DNA from: Heterotrichella gracilis
Lineage: Eukaryota > Sar > Xanthophyceae > Tribonematales > Xanthonemataceae
Direction: 5' to 3'
Length of the DNA: 51,001 nucleotides
Assembly (NCBI GenBank): GCA_032358255.1
Contig: JAULBX010026219.1
Span: 1-51,001 of the forward strand
This document shows positions 45,238 to 51,001 of the stretch, in pieces (positions within the stretch are counted from its first letter, which is position 1; each line of letters starts with the position of its first letter). The notes under the pieces are model-generated. The model was not told where the DNA came from and did not search any database. It saw nothing but the letters and a program-made list of their open reading frames with translations. Both the position numbers and the translations under genes were made by a program.

Positions 45238-46083
45238 TTAAACTGTTACCGCAGCATCTTCATATTTCCTCACCACGTTGTGTAATTCAATCAATGGTTT
45301 TAAATATTCTTCCAGATCGTAAACGCATAATTGAGAAGCGGCGTCGCATAATGCTTTTGAAGGATCAGGGTGCGTCTCCACAAATAAACCATCCACACCA
45401 CTTGCCACTCCTGCCCTGCCTAATACCGGCAAAAATTCTCTGGCTCCACCTTTGGCATCTGAACTAGGAATACCATATTTGCGCACACAATGTGTCACAT
45501 CAAATACAACAGGATACCCCAATTTATTCATATGGTAAAAGCTACGCGGATCTACAATTAAATCATTATACCCAAAAACATATCCGCGTTCAGTTAAAAT
45601 GATTTGATCATTCCCGGCATCAATACACTTTTGCATGGGATGTTTCATATTATCTGGTGCCAAAAATTGACCGTGTTTAATATTTACCACCTTACCTGTT
45701 TTTGCCGCGGCAACTAACAAACTGCTTTGCATACATAAATAAGCAGGTATTTGCAACACATCACACACTTCACCGGCAATGGCAGCCTGGTAACTTTCAT
45801 GGATGTCGGTTATCAATGGAAAACCGAATTGTTCTTTTACTTTTGCAAGGATCTTCATCCCCTTTTCCAAACCCGGACCGTCGTAATAACTTAAACTACT
45901 ACGATTATCCTTTAAAAAACTGGACTTATAGATCACTTTGATCTTCATGCGCTCGCTCACCTCTTTTAATTTTTCAGCAGTGGCCATCATGATCTTTTCA
46001 TCTTCAATGACGCAAGGTCCGCTAATTAAAAACAGGTCCTTAGAGCCACACTCAATATTCCCGACTTTTACTATTTTTTTCAT
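45238..46083 (-). CDS. kdsA: 3-deoxy-8-phosphooctulonate synthase, metal-dependent class
   Basis: The 281-residue TIM-barrel enzyme condenses phosphoenolpyruvate with arabinose 5-phosphate to Kdo 8-phosphate. The metal-site residues are present: Cys24 in SGPCVIE, His198 in DVTHC, Glu236 in FVETHPDP and Asp247 in ALCDAAS. Their spacing matches the Aquifex metal-dependent enzyme (Cys11, His185, Glu222, Asp233) within one residue. Enzymes without metal have Asn at the first position. YKSSFLKDNRSS and the KHGQFLAPDNMKHP motifs are also clear. It works upstream of waaA at 22.4 kb in Kdo synthesis. A TAnnTTTG box precedes it. Confidence 0.95.
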   Translation of the reverse strand: MKKIVKVGNIECGSKDLFLISGPCVIEDEKIMMATAEKLKEVSERMKIKVIYKSSFLKDNRSSLSYYDGPGLEKGMKILAKVKEQFGFPLITDIHESYQAAIAGEVCDVLQIPAYLCMQSSLLVAAAKTGKVVNIKHGQFLAPDNMKHPMQKCIDAGNDQIILTERGYVFGYNDLIVDPRSFYHMNKLGYPVVFDVTHCVRKYGIPSSDAKGGAREFLPVLGRAGVASGVDGLFVETHPDPSKALCDAASQLCVYDLEEYLKPLIELHNVVRKYEDAAVTV

Positions 46084-46101
46084 ATTCTAATAATGTATAT
46101 A

Positions 46102-46109
46102 CAAAGATA
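46102..46109 (-). promoter_or_regulatory. Putative -7 box for kdsA (TATCTTTG)
   Basis: Minus-strand match to TAnnTTTG, 18 bases upstream of the kdsA ATG at 46083. Confidence 0.55.
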
Positions 46110-46221
46110 ACATTAAAAAAGATAATCCCTAAGTCCATAAAACAGAGCAAATTCTTAATTAAAAAACACTTTATTTAAGTTTAGGTAATTTTTGCTTAAC
46201 AAGTCTCTCGATTTCCCCTTG

Positions 46222-46229
46222 TACATTTG
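46222..46229 (+). promoter_or_regulatory. Putative -7 box for the membrane SpoIIE-type gene (TACATTTG)
   Basis: Exact TAnnTTTG match. It contains the TTG at 46227 and ends 6 bases before the ATG at 46236, so translation from the TTG is unlikely. Confidence 0.6.
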
Positions 46230-46235
46230 AGACTT

Positions 46236-48239
46236 ATGGTTACTAGTCTAAGATTTTGGCTTATCGCAGCCTTTAGCGCGATATTGTTAATTTTTATCGT
46301 TGCTTCCTTTCTTTTTATAAAATCAATAAACAAATCCAAAAGCATAGAAGAGTACCATTCCAATTTAAAGACAACCCGAATACTTTTACTCGAAACCAAT
46401 AAATTAAAAGAAGAAATATTCTTAGGCGGTTTTAATAATAATGGATTTTATACCTCTGACAAATCTAAACCTGAGTTAAAATTTATTGAATTACGGAAAG
46501 AAGTTGGATCCTACATTAACTACTTAGAAAATTCAAAAATAACCGAGAATTACAAATTGCAATGGAAAGTGGATCAACTTAAAAAACAATTTTCAAACTA
46601 TACCAATAACTACTATGAACTTATCTACTTATTTAAATTAAAAGGTTTTAAGGATTATGGGCTTGAAGGAAAAATGCGTGAATACGCGCATAACATCTAT
46701 AATTTCAACAATAAAGAGGTTAAGTATTTTTGTCTGCTTTTAAGAAAACATGAAAAAGATTTTCTTTTAAGAAAGGATTTTACTTATGTTAATCAATTCC
46801 ATATGGTAAGCAGGTCGTTTATTGATTTTATCGCCAATTCAAAAACCATCTTACCTTCTGAAAAGAACTTTCTTTTTAGCAATCTTTATTTTTATGAAAA
46901 ACAATTCAATATTCTTTCTCGCATTGAAAGCAAATTAGGCGTTCTAGGCCAAAATGGCTATTTGGATCGTTCAAAAAACATTTTTGATGCCATCGCTTAT
47001 CAAATTGAGGACATGGACAATGAACTCAAACTGATCGAATTAGAAGTCAAAGAAAAATTAGAGCGTGATACCTTAACCGTTTTTGTGATTCTACTCTTGT
47101 TTTTGTTTTTCACCATTATAAGCTTGACTCAAACAATAACAAAATCCGTAAAAACAATTGCATCATCTTTTAATAAGTACGTTAATTCCGGTTTTAATAT
47201 TGACTCAGTGTATTACAAAAAATCCAATATCAAAGAATTTAACATCATCAACATTGGTTTTTTAAAGATGGCAAAAGAGATTCATTTGTTCACTGATTTT
47301 TTCAGAGAGAAGGTTCATGAACGCACCATGGCTATCCAAAAACAAAAAGAAGAAATTCTGGAACAACAAATTCAAATAGAAAATCAATACAATGATCTTC
47401 TTGCCACTAACACTGAACTTAAGGATCAAAAACAGTTGCTAGCTGTAAAGGACAATGATATTCAAGACAGTTTAAGATATGCTAAACGAATTCAAACGGC
47501 TCTGCAACCAGGTAAGTCAAAGCTCCAAGAGTGTTTTCCCGAACATTTTGTTTTTTCTAAAGCAAAAGAGGTTGTGTCAGGAGATTTCCATTTGGTATAT
47601 CGCACAAGCGTGAAAGAAGGATTTGATAAAGAAAGAATTGTTTTTCTTACCGCTGATTGCACAGGACATGGTGTACCCGGTGCTATTATGAGTGTTTTGG
47701 GCATTAATACCCTTTTTAAAAACATTAAGGAACTTAAACATACAGATCCCGGAAAAATATTAAATCTCTTGAATCAAGATATTAATCAGGTTTTAGCTCA
47801 TGAAAAATCAGAAAGTGATATTGTTGCAGATGGGATGGATATTGCTGTTTTTTCTTTTGACAAGAAGAGCTATATTTTAGAATACAGCATCGCTAAATTC
47901 CCTCATTTATTTGTCAGAAACTCTCAAATAATTGACCTACACTCTCAAAAAACAAGCATTGGCTATAGTTATTTAGGCTCCGGTTTTAAGGACTTCGAAA
48001 CATCATCCATTCAGGTGCTTCCCGGTGATTGTTTGTACTTGTTTTCAGATGGATTGCAAGATCAATTCGGCGGTCCAAATAATAAGAAATTTAAGAAGAA
48101 TAACATTCGGAATCTAATCCTGACACTTCAGTTAACTCCAATGGAAGATCAAAAGGAAATTTTCAACGATACCATTAACAACTGGAAAAAATCGCTACCT
48201 CAAACAGATGATCTGCTTGTTTTAGGAATTAGATTTTAA
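46236..48239 (+). CDS. Membrane-bound SpoIIE-type serine phosphatase
   Basis: The 667-residue protein has a first membrane helix near residues 10-28, a periplasmic sensor-like region of about 250 residues, and a second helix near 283-303. A HAMP-like or helical linker and a coiled coil at about 352-418 (rich in Gln and Glu) follow. The phosphatase domain is at 420-667, with SGDFHLVY, ADCTGHGVPGAIMSVLG and DDLLVLGI. The QDSLRYAKRIQTALQP helix is a common lead-in for Bacteroidota versions. It likely dephosphorylates an anti-sigma-factor antagonist or similar target in response to an envelope signal. The start is the ATG at 46236, after a -7 box. Confidence 0.87.
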   Translation: MVTSLRFWLIAAFSAILLIFIVASFLFIKSINKSKSIEEYHSNLKTTRILLLETNKLKEEIFLGGFNNNGFYTSDKSKPELKFIELRKEVGSYINYLENSKITENYKLQWKVDQLKKQFSNYTNNYYELIYLFKLKGFKDYGLEGKMREYAHNIYNFNNKEVKYFCLLLRKHEKDFLLRKDFTYVNQFHMVSRSFIDFIANSKTILPSEKNFLFSNLYFYEKQFNILSRIESKLGVLGQNGYLDRSKNIFDAIAYQIEDMDNELKLIELEVKEKLERDTLTVFVILLLFLFFTIISLTQTITKSVKTIASSFNKYVNSGFNIDSVYYKKSNIKEFNIINIGFLKMAKEIHLFTDFFREKVHERTMAIQKQKEEILEQQIQIENQYNDLLATNTELKDQKQLLAVKDNDIQDSLRYAKRIQTALQPGKSKLQECFPEHFVFSKAKEVVSGDFHLVYRTSVKEGFDKERIVFLTADCTGHGVPGAIMSVLGINTLFKNIKELKHTDPGKILNLLNQDINQVLAHEKSESDIVADGMDIAVFSFDKKSYILEYSIAKFPHLFVRNSQIIDLHSQKTSIGYSYLGSGFKDFETSSIQVLPGDCLYLFSDGLQDQFGGPNNKKFKKNNIRNLILTLQLTPMEDQKEIFNDTINNWKKSLPQTDDLLVLGIRF

Positions 48240-48321
48240 ACAGTTGTTTGTGCAAAATAAAGAAATCCTGCTAATACCCGAAAGAATCAAAAGCCTAACT
48301 TGAATCACTAATTATTGAGGT

Positions 48322-49689
48322 ATGACTAAAAAAGTACATTTGATCGCCATTGGTGGAAGTGCCATGCATAACATGGCTTTAGCTTTAAACGAAAAAGGAT
48401 TTATAGTCACTGGAAGTGATGATGAGATCAATGAACCAAGTAAAAGTCGACTAGCAAAAGCAGGTTTATTGCCTGAAGAAATTGGTTGGTTTCCCGATAA
48501 AATCAAAGGCGATCTGAATGCAGTTATTTTAGGAATGCATGCCCGAGAAGATAATCCTGAATTAATTCGTGCCAGGCAAATGGGTTTACGAATTTATTCT
48601 TATCCCGAATACATTTATGAGGCCACTAAGGATAAAACCCGCATCGTGATAGGTGGAAGTCATGGTAAAACCACTATTACTGCCATGATCCTTCATGTGA
48701 TGAATTATTTAAAAATAGAAACCGATTTTTTAGTCGGGGCTCAATTAGAAGGATTTAATACCATGGTGAGTTTAACAAACACCTCTAAATTTGCCGTTAT
48801 AGAAGGAGATGAGTATTTAGCCTCTCCTATTGACAGGAGACCGAAATTCCATCTCTATAAGCCTAATATTGCCATATTAAGCGGTATTGCCTGGGATCAT
48901 ATCAATGTGTTCCCTACGTTTGATATTTATGTCGATCAATTTAAAAAGTTCATTAACTTAATTGAACCGAATGGTAGTTTGATCTATTGTTCAGAAGATA
49001 AAGTATTGGCAGATGTTTGCCAAAATACGAGCAATAATAAGATTGATAAAATGGGCTATTCTGTGCCTAAACACGAAATTGTGAACGGAACAACGTATTT
49101 GTTAGTGAACGATCAAAAGATCCCACTTCAAATTTTCGGAAATCATAATTTAATGAATTTAAATGGAGCGCGATTAGTTTGTAATAAAATTGGAATCTTG
49201 AATACTCAATTTTATGAAGCTATTCAGTCCTTTAAAGGCGCCGCTAAACGATTGGAATTAGTTTATAAAAAGGACTCCTTTAATTTTTATAAAGATTTTG
49301 CGCATTCGCCTTCTAAATTGAAGGCTACTACCGATGCCGTAAAACAGCAATTCACCGGTCGGAAAATTATTGCCTGTATGGAGTTACATACTTTTAGTAG
49401 CTTGAATGAAGAGTTTTTAGCACAATACAAGGACTCGATGAATCTGGCAGATGAAGCCATTGTATATTTTAATCCACATACCATTGCCCATAAAAAATTA
49501 AAAGAAATTACACCGGATCAGGTGCATGCCTGTTTTAACCGTAAAGATCTTAAAGTCTTCACCAAAAGTTCAGACGTAACAGATTATTTAAAAGCAAAAA
49601 AATGGAATAACTCGGTACTCTTGATGATGAGTAGTGGAAATTTTGATGGTGTGGATTTTAATGCGCTTAGCAAAGAATTGACTGTTTAG
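48322..49689 (+). CDS. mpl: UDP-N-acetylmuramate:L-alanyl-gamma-D-glutamyl-meso-diaminopimelate ligase
   Basis: The 455-residue Mur-ligase family protein reattaches recycled tripeptide to UDP-MurNAc in peptidoglycan recycling. The ATP-binding GGSHGKTT is at residues 111-118. The N-terminal IAIGGSAMHNMALAL and GSDDEINEPS motifs, the central EGDEYLASPIDRRPKFHLY, and the C-terminal FAHSPSKLKATTDAVKQQ fit Mpl rather than MurC, whose HPTE-type region differs. Length matches Mpl (about 450-460). It goes with dapA in the diaminopimelate-based wall. The acpH-like gene follows 45 bases later. Confidence 0.92.
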   Translation: MTKKVHLIAIGGSAMHNMALALNEKGFIVTGSDDEINEPSKSRLAKAGLLPEEIGWFPDKIKGDLNAVILGMHAREDNPELIRARQMGLRIYSYPEYIYEATKDKTRIVIGGSHGKTTITAMILHVMNYLKIETDFLVGAQLEGFNTMVSLTNTSKFAVIEGDEYLASPIDRRPKFHLYKPNIAILSGIAWDHINVFPTFDIYVDQFKKFINLIEPNGSLIYCSEDKVLADVCQNTSNNKIDKMGYSVPKHEIVNGTTYLLVNDQKIPLQIFGNHNLMNLNGARLVCNKIGILNTQFYEAIQSFKGAAKRLELVYKKDSFNFYKDFAHSPSKLKATTDAVKQQFTGRKIIACMELHTFSSLNEEFLAQYKDSMNLADEAIVYFNPHTIAHKKLKEITPDQVHACFNRKDLKVFTKSSDVTDYLKAKKWNNSVLLMMSSGNFDGVDFNALSKELTV

Positions 49690-49721
49690 TTTATTTAAGG
49701 TTTTTCCAAGAGCAATTTGAT

Positions 49722-49729
49722 TAATTTTG
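49722..49729 (+). promoter_or_regulatory. Putative -7 box for the acpH-like gene (TAATTTTG)
   Basis: TAnnTTTG match 5 bases before the ATG at 49735. The start must therefore be at or after this ATG if the promoter is real. The AT-rich context lowers confidence. Confidence 0.4.
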
Positions 49730-49734
49730 TTGGA

Positions 49735-50301
49735 ATGAACTACCTCGCACACGCTTTTCTTTCCAAAAATGATAAAGATCTTCTCATTGGGAATTTTATT
49801 GCGGATCACTTGCGAGGAAATGACTTCAAGGTTTATCCCGAAAAAGTAGTGGAAGGAATTTTATTACACCGACGCATTGATACGTTCACAGATGCGCACC
49901 CTGAATTTAAAAAGAGCAAGCGTTTGTTTTACGATGGTTTTGAAAAATACAGCGGAGTCTTGGTGGATATTTATTTTGATCATTTACTCGCAAAAAACTT
50001 TGAAGATCATTCTCCCATTCCACTCAACGAATTTTCGAAGAATGTCTATGCTGTTTATTCAGAACACAGAAGTCTTATTCCACAAAGCAGTGCTCGGTTT
50101 TTAGACTATGTGCTTCAAAACAATGTGTACACCTCATATGCTGATATCAATGGCATTGAACGCGTATTAAATCATTTGTCGCATCGTATTAAACACAAGT
50201 CACAGTTAGATGATTCAGTGAAATTATTCAATGAAAATAAGGCTTTGCTGCAAGAGAGTTTTGATGTGTTTTTTAAGGATGTGATCCATGAATTTTTCTA
50301 A
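49735..50301 (+). CDS. acpH: Acyl carrier protein phosphodiesterase-like protein
   Basis: The 188-residue protein matches the AcpH family (about 190 residues), whose E. coli member removes the phosphopantetheine group from acyl carrier protein. The opening MNYLAHAFLS, GNFIADHLRGND, LHRRIDTFTDAHPEF and VDIYFDHLLAKNF contain the conserved His and Asp residues of an HD-like metal site. The start is the ATG at 49735 rather than a TTG at 49717, because the family begins MNxLAH. The rRNA operon converges from the other side. Confidence 0.85.
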   Translation: MNYLAHAFLSKNDKDLLIGNFIADHLRGNDFKVYPEKVVEGILLHRRIDTFTDAHPEFKKSKRLFYDGFEKYSGVLVDIYFDHLLAKNFEDHSPIPLNEFSKNVYAVYSEHRSLIPQSSARFLDYVLQNNVYTSYADINGIERVLNHLSHRIKHKSQLDDSVKLFNENKALLQESFDVFFKDVIHEFF

Positions 50302-50344
50302 ACATTAGAATTAACAGCAAATCTACTTCTTCAAAAAAAAAAGC

Positions 50345-50383
50345 AAAAAAAAAATCCCCACATTTCTGTGAGGATTTTTCTAA
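50345..50383 (-). terminator. Second copy of the rRNA operon terminator
   Basis: On the minus strand, AATCCTCACA pairs with TGTGGGGATT around GAAA and runs into a long U-tract. It is identical over 38 bases to the copy at 50503-50540, 157 bases away. It is also next to the end of the convergent acpH-like gene (44 bases), so it separates the two. Confidence 0.85.
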
Positions 50384-50402
50384 TCCCGATACTTATCGGG
50401 AT
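50383..50402. repeat. CCCGATA...TATCGGG palindrome in the terminator insert
   Basis: ATCCCGATA (50383-50391) pairs with TATCGGGAT (50394-50402). Related sequences occur at 11568-11583 and near 28857, so it belongs to the dispersed repeat set. Confidence 0.65.
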
Positions 50403-50412
50403 GGCATCCCAC

Positions 50413-50452
50413 AGCAGCTCTTAGTGATGCGAAGCAGCGCTTAGAGATGCGT
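50413..50452. repeat. Two tandem 20-bp imperfect repeats
   Basis: Units 50413-50432 and 50433-50452 are AGCAGCTCTTAGTGATGCGA and AGCAGCGCTTAGAGATGCGT, with three differences. They lie between the two copies of the rRNA terminator. Confidence 0.75.
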
Positions 50453-50502
50453 GGTCCCGATTGAGCGATAGCGAGCCTCGGGAGACATGCTCAGTTAAGT
50501 CC

Positions 50503-50540
50503 AAAAAAAAATCCCCACATTTCTGTGAGGATTTTTCTAA
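50503..50540 (-). terminator. First terminator after 5S rRNA
   Basis: Same hairpin as at 50345-50383, read on the minus strand, starting about 3 bases after the 5S 3' end. A long A-run on the plus strand gives the U-tract. This is the primary end of the rRNA operon. Confidence 0.9.
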
Positions 50541-50542
50541 AA

Positions 50543-50594
50543 TTGGCATCGACATACTCTCCCGGGCTTTAGACCAAGTACCATCTGCGCTGGT

Positions 50595-50630
<36 letters not shown>

Positions 50631-50652
50631 TCCCCACCGCAATAGACGCCAT
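50543..50652 (-). rRNA. rrf: 5S ribosomal RNA
   Basis: On the minus strand the sequence has the conserved 5S features: a GTCTATTGCGGTGGGGATCA start, the CCGAACAGAGAAGTTAAGCC core and a GATGGTACTTGG segment. The ends (near GGCGTC and TGCCAA) pair to close helix I. About 110 bases; each end is uncertain by a few bases. It follows 23S rRNA in the usual order and is followed by a terminator. Confidence 0.95.
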
Positions 50653-50863
50653 AAAGGGATATGATAAAATTAAGAATGAAGAATGTAGAATTAAAAATGG
50701 TTACCAAGTAATTTTTAATTTTTCATTATTAATTTTTCATTTAATAAGAACAATATTGAATAAAGACACGAGAGATATAAAATTTGGAATTAAGAATTTA
50801 GGAATTAAGAATGTTACCACTCGGAATTTTCAATTTTTAATTTTCAATTTTTAATTTTTTTTT
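50653..50863 (-). repeat. AT-rich inverted repeats in the 23S-5S spacer
   Basis: The 211-base spacer contains two facing pairs. GAATTAAAAATGG-type sequence near 50689 faces TTTTTAATTTTTCATT near 50712, and AATTTGGAATTAAGAATTTA near 50781 faces AATTTTCAATTTTTAATT near 50824. No tRNA or gene is present. They are like the AT-rich repeat seen after rpoC at 8537-8562. Confidence 0.6.
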
Positions 50864-51001
50864 AAGAAAGCTTACGGACAATTAGTACTACTCGACTTTG
50901 ACATTACTGCCTATACATCTGTAGCCTATCAACGTGGTAGTCTACCACGATCCTTATAAAGAAAACTTATCTTGAGGTGAGTTTCGCACTTAGATGCTTT
51001 C
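50864..51001 (-). rRNA. rrl: 23S ribosomal RNA, 3' end (continues beyond the window)
   Basis: On the minus strand the last 138 bases read as the conserved 23S 3' end. They include GCATCTAAGTGCGAAACTCA near the window edge, the CACGTTGATAGGCT segment, and a final AGTACTAATTGTCCGTAAGC. The exact 3' end is uncertain by a few bases. The rest of the operon lies to the right of the window. Confidence 0.95.

Noticed and set aside
8524..50302. Search for mobile elements, phage genes, toxin-antitoxin or defence genes
   Set aside because: No transposase, integrase, recombinase or defence-family motif was recognised. The repeats are non-coding.
50413..50452. Tandem repeats considered as a small CRISPR array
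   Set aside because: There are only two contiguous units without spacers, and no cas gene is near.
50461..50664. Open frames on both strands over the 5S region
   Set aside because: They lie across the 5S rRNA gene and its terminator, which explain the sequence.

Overview
The window looks like a piece of a Bacteroidota chromosome, probably a free-living Flavobacteriales-like or related environmental lineage. The support is AT-rich DNA, five secreted proteins with C-terminal sorting domains of the type IX secretion system (T9SS), the promoter -7 motif TAnnTTTG at several genes, weak ribosome binding sites, frequent TTG starts, a Kdo/lipopolysaccharide pathway, and Bacteroidota-style dispersed palindromic repeats in the spacers. 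I see no transposase, phage gene, CRISPR array or tRNA.

Layout. 1-8.5 kb is the end of rplL, then rpoB and rpoC, with a hairpin before rpoB and a strong terminator after rpoC. 8.8-15 kb holds a T9SS-secreted PKD protein, an FAH-family hydrolase, L-2-hydroxyglutarate oxidase, dapA and an exported alpha/beta hydrolase. 15-16.8 kb is a PyrR-like phosphoribosyltransferase followed by a SpoIIE-type phosphatase. 16.8-22 kb is a surface polysaccharide locus: O-antigen ligase/polymerase, Wzz-like protein and flippase on the minus strand, with a divergent glycosyltransferase. 22.3-25.2 kb carries waaA (Kdo transferase), a beta-barrel-like protein and a LolD/MacB-type ATPase. 25.4-29.7 kb has an RluF-like pseudouridine synthase, a YceI/MarR pair, a T9SS protein, a PhnA-like small protein and a DUF922 putative protease. 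29.9-34.9 kb is one 1665-residue protein with a gliding-motility-type C-terminus.

34.9-37.6 kb is a compact arsenic-resistance operon (arsR, a DUF6428-like gene, a three-cysteine arsC, acr3) with a clear 18-bp operator. 37.7-43.3 kb holds a secreted PhoX/DUF839-like protein, a large di-heme peroxidase-type protein, a cytochrome c lipoprotein and an unknown membrane protein. 43.3-46.1 kb has another T9SS protein and kdsA of the metal-dependent class. 46.2-50.3 kb has a membrane SpoIIE phosphatase, mpl and an AcpH-like phosphodiesterase. The window ends with an rRNA operon on the minus strand (3' end of 23S, then 5S), followed by a terminator present twice.

Themes. kdsA and waaA supply Kdo for lipid A-core, and the 16.8-22 kb locus is likely to build the attached or separate surface glycan. 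dapA and mpl belong to peptidoglycan precursor synthesis and recycling. Most of the unexplained structure is intergenic: several families of dispersed inverted repeats, putative operators, and -7 boxes that overlap false TTG starts, so that several genes are better started further downstream. I did not find a convincing new multi-gene defence or mobile system. The best candidates for novelty are the secreted-DUF839/di-heme peroxidase/cytochrome region, the DUF6428 ars protein with its cysteine tail, and the duplicated rRNA terminator with its repeat-filled insert.
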